Source of the DNA: Paulinella micropora | Taxonomy: Eukaryota > Cercozoa > Imbricatea > Euglyphida | Assembly: GCA_009731375.1 (NCBI GenBank) | Contig: BJOX01000189.1 | Coordinates: 516,821 to 580,820, forward strand | Direction: 5' to 3' | DNA length: 64,000 bases | In this document: positions 50,530 to 64,000 of the stretch, piece after piece | Layout of the letters: each line of letters starts with the position of its first letter | Numbering within the stretch: the first letter of the stretch is position 1 | Translations under genes and position numbers: made by a program | The notes under the pieces: generated by a model | Seen by the model: only the letters and a program-made list of their open reading frames with translations | Databases searched by the model: none | Told to the model about the DNA's origin: nothing

Positions 50530-51120
50530 AGATTGATATCACATCGACATTACATGGACAGTACGAAGACAGTACGTGGACAGTACATACATACATCGAC
50601 AGTACATCGACAGTACCTTTGCATTTGCATTCGCATTACATTCGCATTACATTCGCATTACATTCGCCTTATATTTGCCTTAAATTATCCTTACATTAAT
50701 AAAAATTATCCTTACATTAAGAACATTACATTACCTTCAACATTACATTACATGGAACATTACATTACATAACATTACTAACATTTTACAGTAAATTGTC
50801 CAGTACATTAGACCTACATTTTACAGTGCATTTTACACTACATTTTACGCTAGATTTACACTGTGATGTACTAATGTAATGTAATGTAATATAATGTAAT
50901 ATAATGTAATGTAAAATGTTAATCTAAATGTAATGTAAAATGCAATGCAAAATGCAAGGTAAATGTAATATAAATGTAATGTAAAATGTAATGTAAAATG
51001 TTATTTACATTACATGAAATTACAAATTAACATTACAGTACATTTCGTTACATGTCATTACAGACACGAACACATTTCTGCCTGTCACATTAGACACACA
51101 TTTTTATTCAACCGACAGTT
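50530..51120. repeat. ACATT/AATGT pentamer-rich sequence with inverted halves
   Basis: The left half (about 50600-50865) is rich in ATTACATT and the right half (about 50870-51010) in AATGTAATGTAA, the reverse complement, so the whole could fold into an imperfect large hairpin. It starts at the 5' end of the RAP gene and contains no ORF of note. A short related stretch continues to 51060. Confidence 0.7.
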
Positions 51121-51239
51121 AACACCTAGTTTTGGTGGCTTCAGGGGTGAATGAGCTGAAATTCAGTCCTGCATTAAGGGCTGAACTCAGCCCTGAATTA
51201 TATTTCAAGGCTCAGAAAAAGACAGGACTAAAAGACAGG

Positions 51240-51331
51240 CACACACACACATACACACATACAACAAGAAGAAAACATCATCATCATCATCATCAACAAC
51301 AACAACAACACACAACATCATCATCATCATC

Positions 51332-51368
<37 letters not shown>

Positions 51369-51448
51369 CACAACAACACACACAACAAACAACAACAACA
51401 ACACATCACAACAAGACAACACACACAGACACACACACACACACAAAC

Positions 51449-51496
<48 letters not shown>

Positions 51497-51592
51497 GGAC
51501 GACAACACACACACATACACAGACACACACACACAGACACACACGCACACACACACGCACAGACACACACACGCACACACACGCACACACAC

Positions 51593-51643
<51 letters not shown>

Positions 51644-51688
51644 CACACACATACACACACACACACAGACAAAAACATTCACACACAA

Positions 51689-51749
<61 letters not shown>

Positions 51750-51828
51750 GAGAGAGAGAGAGAGAAACACACACAGACACACACACACACACACGCAGAC
51801 ACACACAGACACACACATAGACACAAAG

Positions 51829-51874
<46 letters not shown>

Positions 51875-52074
51875 AAGAGAGAGAAGAAAGAGCAAGAAAG
51901 AGCAAGAAAGAGCAAGAAAGAGAGCAAGAATGAGCAAGGAGAGCAAGGAGAGCAAGAAGGGCAAGAAAGAGAAGAAGGGTCATACATACATACATACATA
52001 CATACACACACATACACACACATACATACATACATACATACATACATACATGCATACATGCATACATGTATACA

Positions 52075-52105
<31 letters not shown>

Positions 52106-52260
52106 GTACATACATACATGCATACGTACATACGTACATACAAGTCTAACTTTGCACGGCTTTTTCTCAAGGTGTAAGATTTATAGATAGATAGATAGAT
52201 AGATAGATAGGTAGATAGATAGATAGATAGATAGACAGATAGATAGATAGATAGATAGAT

Positions 52261-52291
<31 letters not shown>

Positions 52292-52351
52292 GATAGATAG
52301 ATAGATGGATGGAGAGTAGATGGATAGATAGATAGATGGATAAATAGATAA

Positions 52352-52389
<38 letters not shown>

Positions 52390-52795
52390 GGATGGATAGA
52401 TAGGTATGTATGTATGTATATATGTATGTATGTGTGATTATGTCCCTTGAAGGTGGTCACTAGTACGATGACATGCATAGATAATAAACAGGTAGATGGG
52501 AGAGTAGACAGATAAGTAGGTAGGTAGATGGACGTTGTCATAAAGCTCATATATTAATTGAGAACAAGGTGTTCAAAGCTAAAATATTATGTTCCTTGAA
52601 GGTGGCCACTAGTACGATGACCGCCTCATAGATGGATAGATAGTAAATAGGTAGATAGGAGAGTAGATACGTAGATAGATAGATAGACAGATAGACAGAG
52701 ACAGATAGATGGATAGATGGATAGATAGATAGATAGATAGATAGATGGATGGATGGATGGATGGATAGATAGATAGATAGATAGATTAGATAGAT

Positions 52796-52845
<50 letters not shown>

Positions 52846-52909
52846 TGTTTGGTCTATCAGCTCTGCATATCCGAAGACATAGGCATCCATTCCACCCCGC
52901 CTCCAGATG

Positions 52910-53008
<99 letters not shown>

Positions 53009-53028
53009 TATAGATAGATAGATAGATG

Positions 53029-53095
<67 letters not shown>
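51240..53095. repeat. Microsatellite block: (CA)n, (CAA)n, (CAT)n, (GA)n, (CATA)n, (GATA)n
   Basis: Successive arrays: CA/CAA/CAT (51240-51600), GA/CA alternation (51590-51880), AAGAGC (51880-51970), CATA (51985-52140) and GATA (52180-53095). A segment of about 80 bp with CCTTGAAGGTGG and CACTAGTACGATGAC occurs at 52443-52475 and 52590-52625. The long open frames on both strands are repeat artefacts. Confidence 0.9.
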
Positions 53096-54500
53096 GAAAT
53101 ATCGACTAATGTCAGAAAAAAAGGAGCTTCAACCAGGAAGTCTGTGGGTAAAGTATTAACCCGATGCCCAGCTAAGCCGTGATGTTTGCACGGAAGGGAC
53201 TGATACAGGCAATACCAAAGCTCCCTAGTACCAGGCGGGGCCAGGGCTCGTTCCATAAAGCGCCCCTTGCAGAACGAGCTCCCACCTCCATTACAGAGGG
53301 CCCAGTAAGCAGATGGAGTTTCGAGACTGTTCGACAGTCTAGTATAAACCGACAGAGCACTGTGGGTTTTATTCCGGGCTCAACAAGCGAGAAAGGGCAC
53401 CCTGAGGGAACAGGATTGTGCTTCCCGTCGCTATTTCGGCATGTGACTTATAGGCGTATGGCTAGGCACACATAAGGCACCCCACCACGGGCCCAGCACA
53501 CCCACACCATCCCCTAATTCTTGTCTGTCGACAGATGGCACCCATTTCAAAAAAAAATCAAGCCCAAGAGAGGGTCAGTGACACCTCAAGTGGCCTTGGT
53601 TCATTCCGTAGAGTAAGTGATAAGATCAACTGATGAAATACAGATAGATAGATGAGATATCGACTAATGTCAGAAAAAAGGAGCTTCTGATTTCGTCTAC
53701 CAAGGAAGTCTGTGGGTAAAGTATTAACCCGATGCCCAGCTAAGCCGTGATGTTTGCACGGAAGGGACTGATACAGGCGATAACAAAGCTCCCTAGTACC
53801 AGGCGGGGCCAGAGCTCGTTCCATAAGCGCCCCTTGCAGAACGAGCTCCCACCTCCATTACAGAGGGCCCAGTAAGCAGATGGAGTTTCGAGACTGTGAC
53901 ATCGACAGTCTAGCATAAACCGACAGAGCACTGTGGGTTTTATTCCGGGCTCAACAAGCGAGAAAGGGCACCCTGAGGGAACAGGATTGTGCTTCCCGTC
54001 GCTATTTCGGCATGTGACTTATAGGCGTATGGCTAGGCACACATAAGGCACCCCACCACGGGCCCAGCACACCCACACCATCCCCTAATTCTCTGTCTGT
54101 CGACAGATGGCACCCATTTCAAAAAATCAAGCCCAAGAGAGGGTCAGTGACACCTCAAGTGGCCTTGGTTCATTCCGTAGAGTAAGTGATAAGATCAACT
54201 GATGAAATATCGACTAATGTCAGAAAAAAGGAGCTTCTGATTTCGTCAACCAGGAAGTCTGTGGGTAAAGTATTAACCCGATGCCCAGCTAAGCCGTGAT
54301 GTTTGCACGGAAGGGACTGATACAGGCAATACCAAAGCTCCCTAGTACCAGGCGGGGCCAGGGCTCGTTCCATAAAGCGCCCCTTGCAGAACGAGCTCCC
54401 ACCTCCATTACAGAGGGCCCAGTAAGCAGATGGAGTTTCGAGACTGTCGACAGTCTAGTATAAACCGACAGAGCACTGTGGGTTTTATTCCGGGCTCAAC

Positions 54501-54575
<75 letters not shown>

Positions 54576-54840
54576 TGTTTGGTCTATCAGCTCTGCATAT
54601 CCGAAGACATAGGCATCGATACCAAAGCTCCCTAGTACCAGGCGGGGCCAGGCTTCGTTCCATAAGCGCCCCTTGCAGAACGAGCTCCCACCTCCATTAC
54701 AGAGGGCCCAGTAAGCAGATGGAGTTTCGAGACTGTGACATCGACAATCTAGCATAAACCGACAGAGCACTGTGGGTTTTATTCCGGGCTCAACAAGCGA
54801 GAAAGGGCACCCTGAGGGAACAGGATTGTGCTTCCCGTCG
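53096..54840 (+). repeat. Three tandem copies of a 550-bp repeat plus a truncated fourth
   Basis: Units start GATATCGACTAATGTCAG (or ATCGACTAATGTCAG) near 53100, 53653 and 54210, and end GTAAGTGATAAGATCAACTG. A shorter copy begins at 54617. Each has an internal hairpin around AGACTGTCGACAGTCT with small differences between copies. GATA arrays precede, interrupt and follow the block. Further copies are at 1388 (half) and 56475-56759 (reversed). No coding sequence is seen; a non-autonomous retroelement or transposon end is possible. Confidence 0.85.
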
Positions 54841-54851
54841 TNNNNNNNNNN

Positions 54852-54949
<98 letters not shown>

Positions 54950-54950
54950 G
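54852..54950. repeat. (GATA)n array after gap
   Basis: About 100 bases of GATA follow a 10-N gap that truncates the last 550-bp repeat copy. Confidence 0.95.
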
Positions 54951-55084
54951 ACAGATAGGCAGCATGACTAGAACAAGACTCCTGACGTGTTTTATTTCCG
55001 TTAAACTGAGACTTCCGTCGAAAAGCGGGTCCAAGAATAACAAGCACTGCCCGTGAAGTTCGCAGACTATGACAAAAAAATTTG

Positions 55085-55227
55085 TCTGCACTGTCTGTCT
55101 GTCTGTCTGTCTGTCTGTATCGTATTTTATTATTTAATAACCAAATGCTTACTCAGAAATCGTGAAAGATCAAAGGTATGTATCGTATATATCGTCTATG
55201 CGTATATGTATGTATGTATGTATGTAC

Positions 55228-55264
<37 letters not shown>

Positions 55265-55457
55265 ATTTTATGTATGTATGTATGTATATACATGTAATAG
55301 TATGTATATATGTATGTATATATGTATGTATATATGTATGTACATATGTATGTATGTATGTATGTTATGTATGTATCTAGTGTATCTAGTATGTATGTAT
55401 GTATGTATGTATATGCATGTATGTATGTATACGTATGTATGTATATATGTTATGTAT

Positions 55458-55510
<53 letters not shown>

Positions 55511-55526
55511 TTCTCTCTCTCTCCCT

Positions 55527-55565
<39 letters not shown>

Positions 55566-55605
55566 CTCTCTCTGTCTCTCTCCCTCTCTCTTTCTTTCTT
55601 TCTCT

Positions 55606-55674
<69 letters not shown>

Positions 55675-55989
55675 NNNNNNNNNNNNNNNNNNNNNNNNNN
55701 NNNNNNNNNNNNNNNNNNNNNNNNNNNNNNNNNNNNNNNNNNNNNNNNNNNNNNNNNNNNNNNNNNNNNNNNNNNNNNNNNNNNNNNNNNNNNNNNNNNN
55801 NNNNNNNNNNNNNNNNNNNNNNNNNNNNNNNNNNNNNNNNNNNNNNNNNNNNNNNNNNNNNNNNNNNNNNNNNNNNNNNNNNNNNNNNNNNNNNNNNNNN
55901 NNNNNNNNNNNNNNNNNNNNNNNNNNNNNTATGTATGTATGTATGACATATGTACATATGTATGTACATTATGTATGTATGTAACATAC

Positions 55990-56020
<31 letters not shown>

Positions 56021-56394
56021 TGTATGTATGTATGTATGTATATACATGTAAAAGTATGTATGTATGTACATTGTATGTATATATGTATGTATATATGTAT
56101 GTATGTATGTATGTATCTGGTGTATCTAGTGTATGTATGTATGTATGTATGTATGTATGTATGTATGTATGTATAAGTATGTATGTATGTATGTATGTAT
56201 GTATGTATGTATGTATGTATGTATGCTTTCTCTCTCTCTCTCTCTCCGTTTCTCTCTCTCTCTCTTTGTATGTATGTATGTATGTATGTATGTATGTATG
56301 TATGTATGCATGTATGTATGCATGTATGTATGCATGTATGTATGTATGTATGCATATGCATGTATGTATGTATGTATGTATGCATGCATGTGTG

Positions 56395-56465
<71 letters not shown>
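55085..56465. repeat. Microsatellite block (TCTG)n, (GTAT)n, (CT)n, (CTAT)n with a 255-bp gap
   Basis: TCTG (55092-55115), GTAT arrays (55200-55460), CT (55460-55674), a gap (55675-55929), GTAT/GCAT (55930-56395) and CTAT (56395-56465). Around 55125-55175 is a copy of the dispersed segment also at 15576-15627. Confidence 0.9.
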
Positions 56466-56474
56466 ATTTTATTT

Positions 56475-56759
56475 CATCAGTTGATCTCATCACTTACTCT
56501 ACGGAATGAACCAAGGCCACTTGAGGTGTCTCTGACCCTCTCTTGGGCTTGATTTTTTGAAATGGGTGCCATCTGTCGACAGACAGAGAATTAGGGGATG
56601 GTGTGAGTGTGCTGGGCCCGTGGTGTTGTGCCTTATGTGTGCCTAGCCATACGCCTATAAGTCACATGCCGAAATAGCGACGGGAAGCACAATCCTGTTC
56701 CCTCAGGGTGCCCTTTCTCGCTTGTTGAGCCCGGAATAAAACCCACAGTGCTCTGTCGG
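56475..56759 (-). repeat. Reversed copy of the 550-bp repeat (3' half), cut by a 641-bp gap
   Basis: Reading on the minus strand this matches the second half of the unit at 53340-53640 (CCGACAGAGCACTGTGGG to GATCAACTGATGAAAT). It ends at the gap 56760-57400. Confidence 0.85.
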
Positions 56760-57400
56760 NNNNNNNNNNNNNNNNNNNNNNNNNNNNNNNNNNNNNNNNN
56801 NNNNNNNNNNNNNNNNNNNNNNNNNNNNNNNNNNNNNNNNNNNNNNNNNNNNNNNNNNNNNNNNNNNNNNNNNNNNNNNNNNNNNNNNNNNNNNNNNNNN
56901 NNNNNNNNNNNNNNNNNNNNNNNNNNNNNNNNNNNNNNNNNNNNNNNNNNNNNNNNNNNNNNNNNNNNNNNNNNNNNNNNNNNNNNNNNNNNNNNNNNNN
57001 NNNNNNNNNNNNNNNNNNNNNNNNNNNNNNNNNNNNNNNNNNNNNNNNNNNNNNNNNNNNNNNNNNNNNNNNNNNNNNNNNNNNNNNNNNNNNNNNNNNN
57101 NNNNNNNNNNNNNNNNNNNNNNNNNNNNNNNNNNNNNNNNNNNNNNNNNNNNNNNNNNNNNNNNNNNNNNNNNNNNNNNNNNNNNNNNNNNNNNNNNNNN
57201 NNNNNNNNNNNNNNNNNNNNNNNNNNNNNNNNNNNNNNNNNNNNNNNNNNNNNNNNNNNNNNNNNNNNNNNNNNNNNNNNNNNNNNNNNNNNNNNNNNNN
57301 NNNNNNNNNNNNNNNNNNNNNNNNNNNNNNNNNNNNNNNNNNNNNNNNNNNNNNNNNNNNNNNNNNNNNNNNNNNNNNNNNNNNNNNNNNNNNNNNNNNN

Positions 57401-57572
57401 GTATAGTTCAAAAGGGCTCGGCTACCTTTCGGCTTGAACTGGGCACAGACACCAACCACAGCGAGACAGTGGTTGGTGTGCAGCTTGGCCGGTGCTGAAA
57501 GTTCTTGTCCGGGGGTAGTATAGGAGGCCATGGCTTTTCAAGCTAAGCCACGCCCATAGATTAAACATTAAA
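57401..57572 (+). mobile_element. LINE 3' end fragment followed by (ATCT)n
   Basis: GTATAGTTCAAAAGGGCTCG to CACGCCCATAGATTAAACAT is almost identical to 59458-59626, and both run into an ATCT array. A fixed 3' end joined to a microsatellite tail is the pattern of non-LTR retrotransposon 3' ends. Confidence 0.65.
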
Positions 57573-57574
57573 CA

Positions 57575-60205
<2,631 letters not shown>

Positions 60206-63200
60206 CCCTGCACCACATGCCCGTCGGCTACCTCGCAAGGCTGCACCATGGGTAGCTGTGGCGTTGGGTGCTAGATTAAGGAATTATTGCTGTTTATTTG
60301 TTGTGCCCATGTCTGCTCTTGCCTCGTTTGCCTTTTGCTGTCTCTGTTTCCTTGGTCTCCAATGAACTGGATAGTTTACACCATAACTGCCCAGTCCTAG
60401 GCTGCGCGCGTTCCTTTGTGGCTCTGCGAGTAAAGGTGTGGGGGGGCTAGGGGTTTGGGGAGCTGTTGCGGTGCACGGTGTATTGGTGGTCTGGTCAGCT
60501 GGTTACAAACGACAGTGAGGGGCGGCACTGTCGAGCAGTGAGATGCGGCACTGCCTGTCGCGCAGTGAGGGGCGGCACTGCGTCGGGTTTCGTGAATCCT
60601 CGTATAGTTTCTCTCTTCTCGGCGGTGTGGATACACTGGAGGGTTAGCTACGCAGGACAAGGAGGTTGCAACTCAAGACCGCAACCTCTGTCACCACCAC
60701 AGGACGAGCATCAGGTTTTCGGTACCCCTGGCGATCTAACTTGGTGTATGACACGGTCATCCAACAACAACATGAGCGTTACTACTGCTAAGGTCGGAGC
60801 CGCCACCGACGCCTACGGGAAAGGCGGAAGTCCTGCAACTGTGACTCCGGCCGTGCTGGCGCCAGTGCGGGCGCAACGCAGGCTAACAGCCCACGCGGAC
60901 AGGGCTCCTCGGTCCTCCGTGAAGGTGGGGACCAAGCGTGGGCGTGCGATGATCTGTAATGGTGAAATTACGTCTCTGCGCTCCCCTCCTAAGCGGTCCA
61001 GGACAGAGAAGCCCGACGGGGAGGGGGAGCGAGACCAAGCCCCCAACCCGGATCCCGGCGGCGAGGAATGGCAAACCGCTGGGACGCGTCGGAGACGACG
61101 CAAACAGGATGAAGTGGACCTCCGCAGTGCAATACTGTGGGGGGTTCCTTCAACCTGCTGTTTGAAGACCCTTGGAAGAACCCTCTGCCAAGCAGGGTTC
61201 AAGGTTCAGCTCACCCATGTAGGCGCTGGGGCAGGGGCCCATGTCCAAGTGACCTTCCCCTCAAGGCAAGAGCGGGAGGAGAGCATGCTGAGCCTTATGG
61301 ATTGGGCGAAGGAGCGAGAGTTCCATGCCTGCTGGGGTCGCACACTGGGAGCGCGACGGCGCACTCAATGGGCGGTCCGCGGCGTGGAGAGCGAGGCGCG
61401 CGCCAAGCGCACCGTTGACCTACCTAACAACTTCTCACCACAAGCCAATCCTTTTGAAAAGCTGCCGATTGAGCCCATACCGCCATCGGACGCACCTCTT
61501 GCGGATGACCCCGCGACGGCGATACCTGAACGCAAGGGGCAGCAGAAGAAGGCGAGGACGCAGCCAACACCCTTCGTGTTTAAAGTTGCAACGCACAACT
61601 GGAACGGAAAAGCCTTGGAATGCATCGCGGAGCGGGAAGTGCACTACAGCTTGCGCCGCTATGACATTGTAGCAGTGCAGGAGCACAACCTCTCGGAAGC
61701 GGCCATGGGTAAACTTCGGGCCAAGAACTACAGCTGGTTGGGGGCGCCGGCACAGGTGCACAAATCGGGGACTGGCTTCTTGGTCGGTCTCCACCTTGTG
61801 CCCTACTGGAACAGGGGAATCCTCATTTCCACGGGATACGCATTGCAGCGGGCACACGAGGGGAAGAAGACATCTACGTACTCTCGGCGTACATGCCGCA
61901 AGAGTCAGCCATACGGGAAGAGAGAGAAGCTGCCTGGGCGGCGCTATCAGAGATGGTAGCGCTGTACAGGAGCCGGGGGGAGGTCATAGTCCTGGGCGAC
62001 ATGAATGCCAAACTTGGACCCCCCACGACTGAGCGGGAGCAGGGCCTGCTAGGGAGCTTCGACTATAATGTCAAGCGCACCGACAATGGCCGACTACTCG
62101 CCGAGCTGATCTCCCAGAATGACATGGTGGCCCTCAACGGTCACTTCAAAGCTCCGGGCTCGGAGCGTGGACACGCAACGAGATTGCAGGTAGTCACGAC
62201 AGAAGGGGAGGTGGGCCTGGCGGAATCGGCCCTTGACTACATCGTAGTCACCCCCCGGCTGTTCCCTACAGAAAAGAAGAGCGCACTCTTTGGGGTAGAT
62301 ACCGGGGACCTGGAATCAGATCACCGGCCCGTCTATGTGAAACTACGGTGCCCCCGTCGAGCGATCCTCAGACGCAAAAGGGTACGGTATCGGAAGTTCA
62401 ACCTACACAAGCTAGTCTTGAAAGGGGGTTCAGCCGAAGATCGTGAGGCTGCGGAGTCCAACCGGGCACTTTATGAAGCAAAGCTGGAGGAAAGCTTTGC
62501 GGACTTCACACTCCCTAGCGGAGCTCGGGAAAACGACCAGCTAACAAGGCTACGCCTAGCCAACGAGGTCACGAGCGAGTTCATCAAGAGGTCGTTCGCG
62601 GCTTTGAAAGCCTCGGTGGGAGACCGGATGGTTGCCAAAGAGTTCCGCCGAGATTGGTTTGACGACGAATTGCGTACTGCAATCAACGCCCGCAGAAACG
62701 CGTATCGGGTCTTCGTTAAATCACCCTCCGAGCACACCTGGGTCCAATACTCCGAGGCACGTAGCAGAACGCGTGCACTCGTTCGGGCAAAGAAGCGGGC
62801 TAGCTGGGAGCGTTTCTTGGCGAATATGGTGGACGCACACGGCCGTTATGACACTCAGAACTTCTACAGCCTAGTCAGGCGACTTGTGCCACAGGCTAGC
62901 GCCTCAACGGTACACCCGATCCGTAAGGAGGACGGTACCATGGCGACTACGCAGACCGAGAGATTGGACACGGTGACCAGGTACAGGGCCAAACTAGGTG
63001 CCCCTCTGCAAAACCCCTCCTTTGACGAAACTTTCCGAACCACCATCGAGGCGCGTATGGTGGAGCACCTCCGGGACTCTGTCACACAAGCTGAGATCGA
63101 CCTTGACGGGGAGTTCACACTGGAGGAGCTGGAGGAGTGCTTAGAGCAGGCCCAGTTCGGCAAGGCGTGTGGCAGCGACGAAACTCGAAACGAAATGTTC

Positions 63201-64000
63201 AAGTGCGGTGGCGCTACCATGCGCCAACTCCTCCTGAGGGTGTTCAACTTCCTTCGGGATATTGAGACAACGCCTGACGACTGGGGGATGGGCACACTTG
63301 TCAACCTCTACAAAGACGGAGACCCAGCTGACTTGGGGAACTACCGAGGCATCGCTCTAATGAGCTGTCTAGGAAAGCTCTATCTCAGTCTGTGGGCTAG
63401 GCGTTTGTCTGGCTTCATGGAAGGGAAACTGTCAGAGGAACAAGGGGGCTTTCGTCCGAACCGGTCCACAACGGACCAAATAATCTCATTGCACGAGGCT
63501 CTGGTACGCAGGAAGTTAACGAGACGCAGTACTTATCTGTTCTTTGTGGACTTCCGGAAGGCGTTCGATACCGTTTGGCAAGATGGCTTATGGGAACGAC
63601 TGTGGCAGAGCGGAATTCGAGGACGGGCCTGGCGCATCATTCGTGATGCATACAGAGGAATTCGCATGCGAGTCCTCGTAGATGGCTGCCTGACCCTGTG
63701 TCACAAGGAGTTCGCCAAGGAGACCCCCTCTCTCCTGTCCTTTTCCTTATCTTCATCGACGCACTTGCTGAAATGTTGGCGGAACGGTGCAAAGGGCTGG
63801 CTTACAGTCCCGAGGGGCCGGCTACCCGACGACAGTTGCGGAGTTTGCTCTACGCAGACGATGTCGTCATGCTCGCGGAATCGCCGGAGGAGCTGAACGC
63901 CATGATCGAAGTGGTGCGTTCGTTTTGTGATACGTGGAGGATCGAAATCAACTTGACCAAAAGTCAGGTGATGGAAGTTCACCCACGTGGGGTATGTCGC
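60206..64000 (+). mobile_element. LINE (non-LTR retrotransposon), 5' part, runs off the window
   Basis: After the CTAT array comes a 5' leader with about three copies of GCAGTGAGGGGCGGCACTG (60515-60580). A single long coding region follows with endonuclease then reverse transcriptase. Two frame breaks make this copy defective unless they are sequencing errors. The RNase H region, if any, and the 3' end are beyond 64000. Confidence 0.9.
60466..64000 (+). pseudogene. LINE polyprotein: AP-type endonuclease and reverse transcriptase
   Basis: The first frame (60466-about 61820) has a disordered Arg/Pro/Glu-rich N-terminal part and the start of the endonuclease (VATHNWNGKALECI, IVAVQEHNLSE). A break near 61815 at GGGG leads to the second frame (to about 63690): IYVLSAYMPQESAI, EVIVLGDMNAKLG, ALDYIVVTPRL and ESDHRPVYVKL complete the endonuclease. 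The reverse transcriptase follows: LGNYRGIALMSCLGKLY, EEQGGFRPNRSTTDQI and YLFFVDFRKAFDTVW (first catalytic Asp). A second break near 63695 leads to QGDPLSPVLFLIFIDAL and LLYADDVVMLAES (YADD) up to the window end. Start codon uncertain. Copy-and-paste by target-primed reverse transcription is the known mechanism of this class. Confidence 0.85.

Noticed and set aside
56662-57531. Long frame spanning the gap at 56760-57400
   Set aside because: It is almost entirely unknown bases and joins two unrelated repeats.

Overview
This is nuclear DNA of a microsatellite-rich unicellular eukaryote. The evidence is spliced genes with GT-AG introns, non-LTR retrotransposons, very long (GATA)n, (GTAT)n, (CT)n and (TG)n arrays, and assembly gaps that often fall in or beside low-complexity sequence. 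A 38-residue-repeat (OPR-like) protein with a RAP domain suggests a plastid-bearing protist (alga). I cannot name the species.

Layout. (1) 0.7-5.8 kb: the last six recognisable exons of a membrane transporter of the ArsB/NhaD/SLC13 (ion transporter) superfamily, plus strand, with compatible intron phases. Its introns are filled with microsatellites and partial copies of the exon ends. (2) 6.1-9.3 kb: no convincing gene; a foldback repeat and AT-rich sequence. (3) 9.35-10.86 kb, minus strand: a coiled-coil plus kelch-repeat protein interrupted by one in-frame TAG. (4) 10.9-15.1 kb: simple-sequence DNA. (5) 16.2-25.3 kb: a discrete unit with two divergent intron-rich genes. One encodes an N6/N4-type DNA methylase-like protein with a Cys/His-rich tail; the other is unrecognised. 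The unit carries 14 full and 2 half copies of a palindrome, AAAAATATGNCATATTTTT, in introns and flanks, and weak inverted repeats lie at about 16.19 and 25.30 kb. I consider it a candidate undescribed mobile element and the best lead in the window.

(6) About 25.9-44.5 kb, possibly to 47.7 kb: an AT-rich integrated Polinton-like virus. It has an rve-type integrase, a truncated protein-primed family B DNA polymerase, a lipase, an S74-type fibre protein, major capsid protein, penton/minor capsid protein, adenain-like protease, a basic core protein and a packaging ATPase. Many of its genes are frameshifted. One segment (coiled-coil protein, core protein, ATPase end) is present twice on either side of a gap.

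(7) 48.07-50.53 kb, minus strand: the OPR-RAP organelle RNA-binding protein, intact over 820 codons. (8) 50.5-60.2 kb: microsatellites, an approximately 550-bp interspersed repeat in tandem, 5'-truncated LINE tails, and a higher-order TATG/TATC repeat. (9) 60.2-64.0 kb: the 5' part of a LINE (apurinic-type endonuclease plus reverse transcriptase with YADD), broken by two frameshifts and running off the window.

The viral cassette is coherent: integrase for insertion, polymerase for protein-primed replication, ATPase and protease for packaging and maturation, MCP and penton for the shell, fibre and lipase for attachment or entry. The number of frameshifts argues that this copy is decaying, unless the assembly carries many homopolymer errors.
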